Shown in pieces: positions 53,144-62,160 of a stretch of 64,000 nt of DNA (position 1 is its first letter; each line of letters starts with the position of its first letter). The position numbers and the translations under genes are program-made. Location: assembly GCF_048541825.1 (NCBI RefSeq), contig NZ_CP183332.1, positions 3,534,001 through 3,598,000 of the forward strand. The letters are read 5' to 3'. Source of the stretch: Caulobacter sp048541825 (GTDB lineage Bacteria > Pseudomonadota > Alphaproteobacteria > Caulobacterales > Caulobacteraceae). Below the pieces are notes generated by a model. The model was not told where the DNA came from and searched no databases. It saw only the letters and a program-made list of their open reading frames with translations.

Positions 53144-54362
53144 CTTCGTCGATCAGATCGAGCCAGGCCGGAACACCCACGGTCTCGCGATCAAACCGTT
53201 CCATCGCGGTCTCTCTCGCGGTGGTCCTGAGCGGCGCGTAGGTCGCAGGGTTTCGACAAACATCGACGAGAGTGTCCGAAAGGCCCTCTACATCGAAAAA
53301 GTCGCGCAGCAGTCCATTGACGCCGGGCGTGATCGCGTCGCGCAGCGGCGCGGTGTCCGAACCGACGATCAGACATTCGCAGGCCATCGCCTCGACAAGC
53401 GACCAGGAGAGGACAAAGGGGTAGGTATAGTAGACGTGCGCCGTCGAGATCGACAGCGCCTTGACCATGTCGGCATGATCCAGAGCGCCGGTGAAATGAA
53501 CCCTGTCCATATCCAGCCGTTCGCCGACCTCTGCCAGCATCTTGCCTTTCCAGGTCTGTCCGTTGGGCAGCGAGCCGCCATAGACCTTGGTGCTGTCCGT
53601 TCCAATCAAGAGCACTTCGGCATCCGGGCACCGCTCCAGGAAGGACGGCAGGGCGCGCATAAAGGTGTGAAAGCCTCTCAGCCGCTCGAAATGGCGATTG
53701 ATGAAGGTGATGACCGGCTTGCTACCGTCGAGTACTCGCCCATTGCTCAGCTTTAGGCTTGCACCCGGAACCCGCCTGGCTCTGCCAAGATCGACCCCTT
53801 CATGAATGACCCGGATGCGGTCCTGAAGACCGCGCGGCAGAAGCGACGCCTGAAATGGCGTGGGGCACACGATCATGTCGGCCTCGGAATAGGCCAGGGC
53901 TAGACCCATGTTCTTGGCGTGAACGCGAAAATCGGAGGTAGGCGTTGAGGTCTCGAACTCCGGGTCGAAATTCACGTCGCCGCCGCGAGACCGGTAGAAG
54001 AATTCGCCAAACAGGATCTGCCGCGCGTTGGGGAAAACCTCGCGCAGTTGAAGGGTCTCGCCCCATCCGGGATGGCCAATGATCAGATCAGGCGTGAAGC
54101 CGTCGGCCTTCAACTTCAGAGCCGCTTCGGCTGCCGACTGCGCTCGCATCAGATCTGCTTCCGCGCGTGTGGCGGCGTCGAAAATTCCCGGGGTCGATCC
54201 ACGCGACAACTTCCAGCGTCGCACATCGATCCCAGGGCGCCCTTTGACGCCTTGATCGCCAATCGCCGCCACCTTGTGGCCGCGCTTCAGGACCGCGTCG
54301 GCGATATGCGGAAACTGCCCGGGAAAGTTCTGATGCACAAAAAGAATTCGGCTGGCCGCCAC
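53130..54362 (-). CDS. GT4-family glycosyltransferase
   Basis: A 410-residue GT-B enzyme. It opens with ILFVHQNFPGQFPHIADAVL, has HPGWGETLQLREVFP in the N-terminal domain, then VITFINRHFERLRGFHTFMRA at the domain junction, and YTYPFVLSWSLVEAMACECL for donor nucleotide binding. This subfamily is common in surface-polysaccharide and S-layer glycan clusters. Divergent from the 54547 gene with 184 bases between starts; convergent with the acetyltransferase. Confidence 0.88.
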   Translation of the reverse strand: MAASRILFVHQNFPGQFPHIADAVLKRGHKVAAIGDQGVKGRPGIDVRRWKLSRGSTPGIFDAATRAEADLMRAQSAAEAALKLKADGFTPDLIIGHPGWGETLQLREVFPNARQILFGEFFYRSRGGDVNFDPEFETSTPTSDFRVHAKNMGLALAYSEADMIVCPTPFQASLLPRGLQDRIRVIHEGVDLGRARRVPGASLKLSNGRVLDGSKPVITFINRHFERLRGFHTFMRALPSFLERCPDAEVLLIGTDSTKVYGGSLPNGQTWKGKMLAEVGERLDMDRVHFTGALDHADMVKALSISTAHVYYTYPFVLSWSLVEAMACECLIVGSDTAPLRDAITPGVNGLLRDFFDVEGLSDTLVDVCRNPATYAPLRTTARETAMERFDRETVGVPAWLDLIDEVMAR

Positions 54363-54546
54363 ATCGCCCTCATTGATCTGCCGCCCCCGTTCTTGATCAC
54401 CGGCGCCTGCGGCGTCAATGGTCGAAGGACACGACCGGACAGGATCGCTTCCGGCACGCTGGACTATCGGCCCGCAAACCCCCTAAACCGCCAGTGAGCT
54501 GTGTCGCCAACACAGCGCAGCCACCCTGTTTGAAAGGCGACATCCG

Positions 54547-56214
54547 TTGACGTCTCGTCTTGCGATCTATCACCCGGCCGGCCGGATCGGCCTTGGCGAG
54601 AACGTCTTTGGCAAGGACGTCGCCAATCTCGAACTCTTCCGGGCGATGGTCCAGCACGGCGGCCACGAGCAGGTCGATTTCCTGACCCACGCCGCGGTGC
54701 AGCCTCAGGACCTGATGAAGAGCCTGGTCGGCGACCAGCCCTGCTCGACCCGGATCACGACCTCGAGCATCCTGGCCCAGGGGGTCGCGGCGGCCGCGGG
54801 AACCCTGCTGCGGGGCGGGCCCCGGCTGGAGGAGCTGGCCTGGCAGAGGCGGCGCAGCGTCGGTGATCGCGGCTTCAGCCTGATCGGCCTGATCCACACC
54901 ATCGCCCCGCCGACGATGCGCCAGGACATCGCCATGGCCTCGGTCGCGCCAACCCAACCCTGGGACGCCCTGATCTGCACATCGCCTTCAGTGCAGCAGG
55001 CCATGGAGACGATGTTCGATGAGTGGTGCGAATTCCTGAGCGAGCGCTTTGGCGACGCCAAGCGTATCATGCGACCCCAGCTGCCGCTGATCCCGCTCGG
55101 CGTCGACGGCCCGGCCCTTCGGGCCACGGCTGATCGACCCGAGGTCCGCTCGACCGCCCGCGCAGAACTGGGCATCGGCGAGGAAGACATTCTGGTCCTG
55201 TGGGTGGGTCGCCTGTCATTCTTTGAAAAGGCCTTCCCCCAGCCGATGATCCGGGCGGTCGAAGAGTCCGCCAAGGCCACCGGCAAGCGCGTGCATTTCG
55301 CCATGGTGGGATGGTTTCCGAATGGCGCGGAGGGCGAGCGGATGTATCGCCAGGCGGCCGCGGCCCACGCGCCGTCGGTCGGGTTCCACATCGTCGATGG
55401 CAATGACCGACAGCGCCTTGGCGCCCTGTGGGCGGCCTCCGATATCTTCCTGTCGCTGGTCGACAATATCCAGGAGACCTTCGGCATCACGCCGCTGGAA
55501 GCCATGGCCTCGGGCCTGCCCGTCGTGATCAGCGATTGGGACGGTTATCGCTACACCGTACGCGATGGCCAGGAGGGCTTTCTTGTCCCCACCCTCGGCG
55601 GTCCCGAAAACGCCCTGCCCGACGAGATGATCGCGGGCCACGACTTCGGGCTCAAATCCTATCAGCAGTATGTCGGCGTCATCGCCCAGCACACCGCCGT
55701 TCATGTCGGCCGGGCCGCCCAGGCGCTGTCCGACCTCATCCGCTCCCCCGATCTTCGCCGCAGGATGGGTGACGCCGGGAAGCAGCGCATACGTGACACG
55801 TTCGACTGGCCGGTGGTGGCCCGTCAGTATTCGGCCCTGGCCGAGGAACTCTCAGCGGTGCGCGCCGCCGCGGAAGACACGCGCGCCCGGTCGACACGCA
55901 ATCCGGTCAAGGGCGACCCCTTCCGCAATTTCGCGGGTTTCGCGACCCAGGTGCTGTCGCTCAAGAGTCGGCTGACCCTTCGGAATGGCGTTGGACCAGC
56001 CGATCTGCAGCGCGTCCAGACCATCGAGCTGGACATGTTCGCGGCCAAATGGCGCGGAACCCATGAGGAGTGCCAGACGGTCTTTGCTCACCTGGCCGAA
56101 GGTCACGCCGCCACCACGGAAGATCTGTTGCTGCTGTTCCCTGCGCCGCGCCGCCGCGCAGTGCAGCTCAGCCTGTTGTGGATGGCCAAATGCGGCTTTC
56201 TGGAATGGCTCTGA
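54547..56214 (+). CDS. Large GT4-type glycosyltransferase, paralogue of the one at 33162-34841
   Basis: A 555-residue GT-B enzyme starting with TTG at 54547, which directly precedes the hydrophobic start RLAIYHPAGRIGLGENV; AAAGG lies about 10 bases upstream. It shares PWDALICTS, VLWVGRLSF, FLSLVDNIQETFGITPLEAM and DWDGYRYTVRDGQEGF with the first paralogue, plus the same C-terminal 120-residue extension (ending LLWMAKCGFLEWL), which is not in ordinary GT4 enzymes. The two copies lie at the two ends of the island in opposite orientation. Confidence 0.85.
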   Translation: MTSRLAIYHPAGRIGLGENVFGKDVANLELFRAMVQHGGHEQVDFLTHAAVQPQDLMKSLVGDQPCSTRITTSSILAQGVAAAAGTLLRGGPRLEELAWQRRRSVGDRGFSLIGLIHTIAPPTMRQDIAMASVAPTQPWDALICTSPSVQQAMETMFDEWCEFLSERFGDAKRIMRPQLPLIPLGVDGPALRATADRPEVRSTARAELGIGEEDILVLWVGRLSFFEKAFPQPMIRAVEESAKATGKRVHFAMVGWFPNGAEGERMYRQAAAAHAPSVGFHIVDGNDRQRLGALWAASDIFLSLVDNIQETFGITPLEAMASGLPVVISDWDGYRYTVRDGQEGFLVPTLGGPENALPDEMIAGHDFGLKSYQQYVGVIAQHTAVHVGRAAQALSDLIRSPDLRRRMGDAGKQRIRDTFDWPVVARQYSALAEELSAVRAAAEDTRARSTRNPVKGDPFRNFAGFATQVLSLKSRLTLRNGVGPADLQRVQTIELDMFAAKWRGTHEECQTVFAHLAEGHAATTEDLLLLFPAPRRRAVQLSLLWMAKCGFLEWL

Positions 56215-56303
56215 CCCGGCCCGGCCTTGAAACCCAAGGCGACAACCTCCACCTCAGACGGGTATCGCCGCACCGTGGCTGACGTCAGGACGGGACCGGC
56301 GGA

Positions 56304-56329
56304 CGAAGTCGCTTAAGCGAAGGACTTCG
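56304..56329 (+). promoter_or_regulatory. Candidate RNA thermometer hairpin over the hsp20 ribosome-binding site
   Basis: CGAAGTC (56304-56310) is the exact reverse complement of GACTTCG (56323-56329). The right arm overlaps the last two bases of the Shine-Dalgarno AAGGA (56320-56324) and ends two bases before the start codon. A competing stem GCGAA/TTCGC also covers AAGGA. Either fold would hide the site at low temperature. Confidence 0.45.
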
Positions 56330-56331
56330 CG

Positions 56332-56757
56332 ATGACCCGGACCATCCTGTTCGACAGCCCCTTTCTGCTGGGCTTCGAACACACCCGAGACCTGATCGAG
56401 CGCGCCGCCAAGGCCGCGTCGGAAAGCTATCCGCCCTACAATGTCGAGCAAGACGACGAGGGCGGCGTGCGCATTACTCTGGCCGTTGCGGGATTCTCGC
56501 CTGAACACCTGCACGTTACCGTCGAGGGCGGCCAGTTGATCGTCGCCGGCAAGCGTGACGCCGAGGCCAGATCAGAGACCGACCGGGCTTTCCTGCATCG
56601 CGGCATCGCGGCGCGGGGATTTGTCCGCACCTTCGTGCTGGCCGAAGGTATCGAGGTGACGGCGGCGACCCTGGAGCATGGCCTGCTGCACATCGATCTG
56701 GCCCGGCCGCGGCCAGAGAGACTGGTCAGGCGCATCCCGATCCGCTCCGTCGCCTGA
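56332..56757 (+). CDS. hsp20: Small heat-shock protein Hsp20
   Basis: A 141-residue alpha-crystallin protein. N-terminal region YPPYNVEQDDEGGVRITLAVAGF opens the domain, GGQLIVAGKRDAEA sits in the middle, AARGFVRTFVLAEGIEV follows, and the C-terminal tail ends RLVRRIPIRSVA, containing the I-x-I anchor (IPI). It acts as ATP-independent holdase. A CTTGAAA box at 56226 may be a sigma-32 -35 element but no clear -10 was found. A DUF1150 gene follows, the normal alphaproteobacterial pairing. Confidence 0.95.
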   Translation: MTRTILFDSPFLLGFEHTRDLIERAAKAASESYPPYNVEQDDEGGVRITLAVAGFSPEHLHVTVEGGQLIVAGKRDAEARSETDRAFLHRGIAARGFVRTFVLAEGIEVTAATLEHGLLHIDLARPRPERLVRRIPIRSVA

Positions 56758-56857
56758 GCCCATTGCGGCGATTCACACGTTCAGTCCTGTCCCGCCCCGA
56801 AATGCCCGCTGAACCGGGCCAGATCCGGCGCGTTTCCTATTCAAGGAGGTGGTCAAG

Positions 56858-57127
56858 ATGACACCTGGCACCCACAATCCGGTCTTCACGACAGAAGCCT
56901 TCGCGGCGCTTGGCGCCCCGGATCTGGTCTATGTTCGACCGATCAAGGCGGCCGAGATCCTGGCTGATGCGCCCCCCGGCTCAGCCGAAGATTTCGATCT
57001 GCTTCCCGACCAGACCCTCTATGTGGTCTGCCGCGCCGACGGCGCCCGGCTGGCCGTGATGGTCGACCGCGACACGGCGATCGCCGCCGCTCTCGCCCAT
57101 GAACTGGCGCCGGTTTCGGTGCACTGA
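56858..57127 (+). CDS. DUF1150 family protein
   Basis: An 89-residue protein of unknown function commonly next to hsp20 in alphaproteobacteria. The family pattern VYVRPIKAAEIL and TLYVVCRADGARLAVMVDRD is present. ATG at 56858 has a full AAGGAGGT eight bases upstream, the best Shine-Dalgarno in the window, and is preferred over GTG at 56849. Gene lies 100 bases after hsp20. Confidence 0.92.
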   Translation: MTPGTHNPVFTTEAFAALGAPDLVYVRPIKAAEILADAPPGSAEDFDLLPDQTLYVVCRADGARLAVMVDRDTAIAAALAHELAPVSVH

Positions 57128-57184
57128 CCCGGCACGCGGCGGCCTCGAAGGCCGCCGCATTCGCCGTTCAAGCCGATCAGAAAA

Positions 57185-57649
57185 TCACGCGGCTGTGCTG
57201 GTCGCTTCGTGCGCCAGCAGCACATGTACGGCGTCAGCCGATCTCGCCTGGCGCAGGCGCTCGCGTAGCTCGGGCTGGCGCATCAACCGCGAGACACGGG
57301 CCAGCGCCCGCAGATGTTGGGCGCTGGCGTCGCGCGGCGCAAACAGGGCCAGCAGAAGGTCGACAGGCTTTTCGTCGACAGCGTCAAAGGCCACCGGCGT
57401 TTCCAGTCGCACAAACACCGCGCGAACCTTGTCCAGACCCTCGATCCGGGCATGGGGAATGGCCACGCCCTGACCCACACCGGTCGAGCCGGCAGCCTCG
57501 CGCTCAATCAGGCCTTCCAGCACGGCGGTGGCGTCGACGCCGAGAACCCGGGCCGCCACGTCGGCGATCACGCCGAGCACCTGCCGCTTGCCTGGAGCAC
57601 TGACGCGTAGCGCCACCGCTCCAGGATCCAAGAGATCGCCGATAGTCAT
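57185..57649 (-). CDS. ptsN: PTS IIA-like nitrogen-regulatory protein PtsN
   Basis: A 154-residue EIIA-Ntr. The phosphorylatable histidine is in GVAIPHARIEGLDKV near residue 65, and VDLLLALFAPRDASAQHL follows. It takes phosphate from NPr in the nitrogen PTS and regulates other proteins by binding. It is last in the rpoN-exoD-hpf-ptsN row. Confidence 0.95.
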   Translation of the reverse strand: MTIGDLLDPGAVALRVSAPGKRQVLGVIADVAARVLGVDATAVLEGLIEREAAGSTGVGQGVAIPHARIEGLDKVRAVFVRLETPVAFDAVDEKPVDLLLALFAPRDASAQHLRALARVSRLMRQPELRERLRQARSADAVHVLLAHEATSTAA

Positions 57650-57734
57650 GGACTTAAACGCTCGCTCAATGTCAGCCGCTGCAACACAATCGCTGAGAGC
57701 CCTCCGGAACGTTCAGGATCATGACACGATCCCG

Positions 57735-58367
57735 TTAGCTCGCGGTTGACCCGTTCCCGTTCAGCGACTTCGTGCGTTCGGGGTCGATCCAGCCGATATT
57801 TCCGTCTGGCCGCCGGTACACCACGGACAATCCGTCGTGAGCGGCGTTCCTAAACACGATTGCCTGGGACTCGGTCAAGTCCAGTTCCATGACAGCCATG
57901 GAAACGGTCATTACCTTCAGCGAGGACTGGGTCTCGGCGATGATCATGGCCGAGGGGGCGCCGGCCGGATGGTCGGCGTCGTCGCCCCAGTCGTCGTTCT
58001 CGTGCTCGTCGATATCGGGAGCCCGCAGAACGTACATCGCAGCGTTCTCGGCTTGTTTGGCTGAGGCCGCGATGGAGTGACTCTTGAGTCTTCGCTTGTA
58101 GCGCCTGATCCTCGTCTCGATCTTGGCCAGGGCGGCGTCAAACGCCGCATGGGCGTCACCGCCCGCTCCATGGCTAAGAAGTTGCTGGCCCGAAGCCAGC
58201 TTTACCGAACAGTCGGCCCGGAAGGCATGGCCCTCCTTGCTGATGACCACGTCGGCGTTGCCGCCGCGATCAAAATACTTGCCGATGCTCAGGGTGATTT
58301 CGTCGGAGACTCGCGCTCGCAGAGCCTCGCCAACGTCGACATGCTTGCCGGAGATTTGGACTTGCAT
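57735..58367 (-). CDS. hpf: Long ribosome hibernation promoting factor
   Basis: A 210-residue protein with the N-terminal S30AE fold (VQISGKHVDVGEALRARVSDEI, YFDRGGNADVVISKEG) and the C-terminal dimerisation domain (LTESQAIVFRNAAHDGLSVVYRRPDGNIGWIDPE). It dimerises 70S ribosomes in stationary phase. The position between rpoN and ptsN is canonical, with exoD inserted upstream. Confidence 0.95.
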   Translation of the reverse strand: MQVQISGKHVDVGEALRARVSDEITLSIGKYFDRGGNADVVISKEGHAFRADCSVKLASGQQLLSHGAGGDAHAAFDAALAKIETRIRRYKRRLKSHSIAASAKQAENAAMYVLRAPDIDEHENDDWGDDADHPAGAPSAMIIAETQSSLKVMTVSMAVMELDLTESQAIVFRNAAHDGLSVVYRRPDGNIGWIDPERTKSLNGNGSTAS

Positions 58368-58417
58368 GGCCTAACAACGCGCCTGTCCAGAGGCGGTGTC
58401 AAGCGGCTGTAAGGGGT

Positions 58418-59029
58418 TCAGAAAAAGCTCGAAACAAGACCGATGATCTTGTGAACGGCGGCGGTCACAACCCCCGCGCTGACGAACAACAGCCCCAGGC
58501 TGACCAGGGCCATCAGATAGCCCACCAGGGCCAGAAAACCATCGCGTTGCAGCAGGGCCAGGGACAGAATCGCCACCGTTGCGCCAGGCGCGAAATTGCC
58601 CAGAGGGATCGGCAAGATGAGGACGAGCGCCAGCAGGGTGCAGACAACGCCGATCATCCGCTCGCCCAGTGGCGTGAATAGCCAGGAAAGGCGCGGCTTG
58701 GTAATCAACTCCATGCGCTTGACCATGGGGGTAAGCCTGCGGAACAGGCCGCGCAGGTCGTCGCGCTTGACGGGACGGTCGATCATCCGCTGCGGCAGCC
58801 AAGGCGCGTCAGCCCCCAGAGCGATCTGCGGAGCCAGCAGCAGGATTGGCAGGCTGAGGATGGTCGAAGAGCCCGGCGGCAGCGGCAGGCAGTTAAGCGC
58901 GCCGAACACAAACAGCATCGCTCCGAAGGCGCGGCTGTCGAAGGCCTCCAGCATCTGGCCGACGGTCAGGATCGGACGCACGTCCTCGCCAAACCCCTCG
59001 ATCACATCCGCTAGGCTATCGGTCGACAT
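58418..59029 (-). CDS. exoD: ExoD family membrane protein
   Basis: A 203-residue protein of the ExoD family (PF06055). LMEAFDSRAFG-like start is seen as MLEAFDSRAFGAMLFVFGALNCLPLPPG, then ILSLPILLLAPQIALG and MIGVVCTLLALVLILPIPLGN; four to five helices. Family members affect exopolysaccharide and alkaline adaptation in rhizobia; mechanism unknown. It is an unusual insert between rpoN and hpf. Confidence 0.86.
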   Translation of the reverse strand: MSTDSLADVIEGFGEDVRPILTVGQMLEAFDSRAFGAMLFVFGALNCLPLPPGSSTILSLPILLLAPQIALGADAPWLPQRMIDRPVKRDDLRGLFRRLTPMVKRMELITKPRLSWLFTPLGERMIGVVCTLLALVLILPIPLGNFAPGATVAILSLALLQRDGFLALVGYLMALVSLGLLFVSAGVVTAAVHKIIGLVSSFF

Positions 59030-59114
59030 GCGCGCTCCTGTTCCCTGGAGCTTATAACGCAGGACCAGCCAATGGGTCGTGAACGCGTGAAGATAGATCT
59101 ACGACGCGGTTGGC

Positions 59115-60608
59115 TCAGCACGATTCCTTAATCAGGCGCCGGCGCTCCACCGAGGAGGGGATGCGCATAGCCTCGCGATACTTGGCCACCGTGCGGCGCG
59201 CGATATCCACGCCGGCCGTCTTGAGGATCTCGACGATGGCGTCGTCGGAGTGAACATCCTTCTCGGCCTTTTCGGCCTCGACCAGGCCCTTGATCTTGTG
59301 ACGCACGCTGGCGGCCGAGTGGGCCTCGCCGCCCTCGGACGACTGGATGGCCGAGGTGAAAAAGAACTTCAGCTCGAACACCCCGCGCGGGGTGGCGATG
59401 TACTTGTTGGAGGTGACCCGGCTGACGGTGCTCTCGTGCATGCCGATGGCGTCGGCGACGGTCTTCAGGTTCAAGGGTCGCAGGTGCTCCACGCCGAAGG
59501 CGAGGAAGCCGTCCTGCTGGCGAACGATCTCGCTGGACACTTTCAGGATGGTCTTGGCGCGCTGGTCCAGGCTCTTCACCAGCCAATTGGCGGTGGCCAT
59601 GCAGTCGGAGACGAAGGTCTTTTCCTGATCGGTGCGCGCGCCCTTGGAAACCCGGGCGTGATAGCGCTGGTCGACCAGCACCCGGGGCAGGGTGTCGGTA
59701 TTGAGCTCCACATGCCACATGCCGCCCAGGCCCTCGCGGACATGGACGTCAGGCACCAGGGTCTCGGCGGTCTCACTGGCATAGGCCGCGCCCGGGCGCG
59801 GGGTCAGGGCGCGGATCTCGGCGATCATCTCGCGCAGATCCTCGTCGTCGACGCCGCACACCTTGCGCAGGCCGTTCATGTCGCGGCGGGCCAGCATGTC
59901 CAGATTGTCGAGCAGGGCGGCCATAGCGGGGTCGTAGCGGTTCTGGTCCTTGAGCTGCAGGGCCAGGCACTCGCGCACGTCGCGGGCGAAGACCCCGGTG
60001 GGCTCAAAGCCCTGGAGCACGGTCAGGACGCGTTCGACCAGCGCCTCGGCGCAGCCCAGGCGCTCGGCCGTCTCGGCCAGGTCCAGGCGCAGATAGCCGC
60101 CCTCGTCGACGCCGTCGATCAGGATATTGGCCACCAGTTGCTCGGCTGCCGACAGGCCTGCCTGGACCAGCTGGCCCTGCAAGTGTTCCGACAGGGTGGG
60201 AACAGCCGTCAGGGCGCCTTCATAGTCGCCGTCATGCTCGAACGAGCCGCCGCCGCCGGCTCGCGACCAGTCGATCTGGCCGCCGGCTTCCTGGGCTTGC
60301 TCGCCATCGCCCGAGGCGCGCTCGCCGGGCGAGACATCGTCTGGCGTGGCGTCCATTTCCGAATTGGCCGAACCTTCGGCCACAATGTCGACGCCCATAT
60401 CGCTGGCGGCCGGCTCGCGCTCGACCTCGGACGGGGCTTCGCTTTCGCCCTCATCGCGCTGCAGGAGCGGATTGCGTTCCAGCTCGGCCTCGACGAAGGC
60501 GTCGAGCTCGATGTTCGACAGCTGCAGCAGCTTGATCGCCTGCTGCAGTTGCGGGGTGATGACGAGGCCCTGGCCTTGCCGCAGTTCCAGTCGATGGCCG
60601 AGAGCCAC
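59115..60608 (-). CDS. rpoN: RNA polymerase sigma-54 factor
   Basis: A 497-residue factor. Region I LELRQGQGLVITPQLQQAIKLLQLSN opens the protein, region II is acidic (about 55-130), region III has the core-binding domain, the HTH contains ADAIGMHESTVSRVTSNKYI, and the RpoN box ARRTVAKYREAM is near the C-terminus. GTG at 60608 with AGGAGGG six bases upstream is preferred over the TTG at 60656. Needed for enhancer-dependent transcription. Confidence 0.96.
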   Translation of the reverse strand: MALGHRLELRQGQGLVITPQLQQAIKLLQLSNIELDAFVEAELERNPLLQRDEGESEAPSEVEREPAASDMGVDIVAEGSANSEMDATPDDVSPGERASGDGEQAQEAGGQIDWSRAGGGGSFEHDGDYEGALTAVPTLSEHLQGQLVQAGLSAAEQLVANILIDGVDEGGYLRLDLAETAERLGCAEALVERVLTVLQGFEPTGVFARDVRECLALQLKDQNRYDPAMAALLDNLDMLARRDMNGLRKVCGVDDEDLREMIAEIRALTPRPGAAYASETAETLVPDVHVREGLGGMWHVELNTDTLPRVLVDQRYHARVSKGARTDQEKTFVSDCMATANWLVKSLDQRAKTILKVSSEIVRQQDGFLAFGVEHLRPLNLKTVADAIGMHESTVSRVTSNKYIATPRGVFELKFFFTSAIQSSEGGEAHSAASVRHKIKGLVEAEKAEKDVHSDDAIVEILKTAGVDIARRTVAKYREAMRIPSSVERRRLIKESC

Positions 60609-60731
60609 TGCGCCCTCCTGGGCAAATCGAAATGTTCGATCCCCATTGAAGGGCAACTAGGTTAACGGGGCGCCAACGCCTGCAATATTCGGGCCGGTGC
60701 GACTTTCAGTCCTGTCGTCGACCAATGAAAA

Positions 60732-60759
60732 TCCCGCGAAGCCGAAGGGCCTCGCGGGA
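60732..60759 (-). terminator. Terminator after lptB
   Basis: A stem CCCGCGAAGCC / GGCCTCGCGGG with one mismatch, a GAAG loop, and TTTT on the minus strand lies 29-56 bases after the lptB stop. Confidence 0.8.
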
Positions 60760-60787
60760 TAAGTCATTCTACAATTGGGACTATTTT

Positions 60788-61555
60788 CTAGACACGTTCG
60801 GCGAAATGATCGCCCAGATAAACGCGGCGGACTTCCGGGTCCTCGATGATTTCCTTAGGGGAACCCTCGAACAGCACCTCGCCGGCGTGAATGATTGACG
60901 CGCGATCGATGATATCCAGCGTCTCGCGGACATTGTGGTCGGTGATCAGAATGCCGATGCCGCGCTTCTTCAGATAGCCGATGACCTCGCGGATATCGGC
61001 GATGGCCAGAGGGTCGATACCGGCGAAGGGTTCATCCAGCAGCATGAACGACGGCTCGCTGGCCAGGGCCCGGGCGATTTCCACCCGACGTCGCTCGCCG
61101 CCCGACAGGGCCACGGCCGGCGACTTCCGGATATGGGTGATCCGCAGTTCTTCCAGGATGTTGGTCACGGTCTCGGCCGCAGCGCGCTGGTTCTTCTCGC
61201 GCATCTCGACCACGGCCATGACATTCTGCTCGACGGTCATGCCCCGGAAGATCGAGGCTTCCTGCGGCAGATAGCCGACGCCGAGGCGCGCGCGCTGGAA
61301 CATGGGCTGGGCGGTGATGTCCTCGCCGTCCAGATAGATCGAGCCGTAGTCGGCGGCGATCAGGCCGGTGATCATGTAGAAGCAGGTGGTCTTGCCCGCC
61401 CCGTTGGGGCCCAGCAGGCCGGCCACTTCGCCGCGCTTGAGACGCAGCGACACGCTCTTGACCACAGGGCGGTCGCCGAACGACTTGCCGATGGCGTCAA
61501 CGAACAGGCCGTTCGCTTCAGGGCGATCTGAACCGCCAAGGGTCGTCATCTTCAT
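60788..61555 (-). CDS. lptB: LPS export ATPase LptB
   Basis: A 255-residue ABC ATPase. Walker A GLLGPNGAGKTTCFYMI near residue 34, signature ALSGGERRRVEIARAL near 144, Walker B FMLLDEPFAGIDPL near 165, and H-loop ILITDHNVRETL near 198. It powers LPS extraction with LptFG and sits beside lptA and lptC. Confidence 0.97.
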   Translation of the reverse strand: MKMTTLGGSDRPEANGLFVDAIGKSFGDRPVVKSVSLRLKRGEVAGLLGPNGAGKTTCFYMITGLIAADYGSIYLDGEDITAQPMFQRARLGVGYLPQEASIFRGMTVEQNVMAVVEMREKNQRAAAETVTNILEELRITHIRKSPAVALSGGERRRVEIARALASEPSFMLLDEPFAGIDPLAIADIREVIGYLKKRGIGILITDHNVRETLDIIDRASIIHAGEVLFEGSPKEIIEDPEVRRVYLGDHFAERV

Positions 61556-61565
61556 TCGAGCGAGC

Positions 61566-62114
61566 CTAGCGGTTAGCCGGAGCCGGGGTCTGGGACTTTT
61601 CGGGATAGATCACCGAGCGCACGCGCCCGGTCTTGCCCCGGCCCTTGACGTTGGATTCCAGCTTCACGTCGTTGGTCTTGGTGTTGACCGTCATGCGGTC
61701 GCCCCGCGCAACGTCCTGGCCGCGCACGACGATGACATTGCCGGTGATCACGATGGTGTCGTTGGAATAGGTGAACACGGCGCGGTCGCCCCGGACTGTC
61801 TGGTCCTGATTGACGAAATAGACGTCGCCTTCGGCTTCCACGTGGTCGACATCGCCGCAGGCGTTCGAACCGGCCTGGGCCCCGGGCTTGCGGGTGGAGT
61901 AGGCGTTGACCACGCTGGCCCGCAGCCGGCTCTTGTCCTGCAGCATCTCGACATTGCCGCGGAAGATCGTGCGGCACTGGCTGTTGATGTTCTCCTGCTC
62001 GTCCGCGGATATATCCACGGGCGCGCTGGAGTCGTTGATGCTCTGGGCGAAGGCCGAGCCGCTCGCCAGGATCAGTGCGGTCGCCGTCGCCGCTGCCATC
62101 CAACGCTGGATCAA
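61566..62114 (-). CDS. lptA: LPS transport periplasmic protein LptA
   Basis: A 182-residue protein with a signal peptide (residues 1-23, GSAFA) and an OstA domain: PVDISADEQENINSQCRTIFRGNVEM, then VRGDRAVFTYSNDTIVITGN and ARGDRMTVNTKTN. Forms the beta-jellyroll bridge for LPS. Confidence 0.93.
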   Translation of the reverse strand: MIQRWMAAATATALILASGSAFAQSINDSSAPVDISADEQENINSQCRTIFRGNVEMLQDKSRLRASVVNAYSTRKPGAQAGSNACGDVDHVEAEGDVYFVNQDQTVRGDRAVFTYSNDTIVITGNVIVVRGQDVARGDRMTVNTKTNDVKLESNVKGRGKTGRVRSVIYPEKSQTPAPANR

Positions 62115-62160
62115 GTCAGAGTCCTTATCTTCGAAGCACGGCCATGCCGCGCGCCTCTAC

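Noticed and set aside
56226..56232. Sigma-32 promoter of hsp20
   Set aside because: CTTGAAA is present but I found no acceptable -10 partner at the normal distance, so it is only mentioned in the gene entry.
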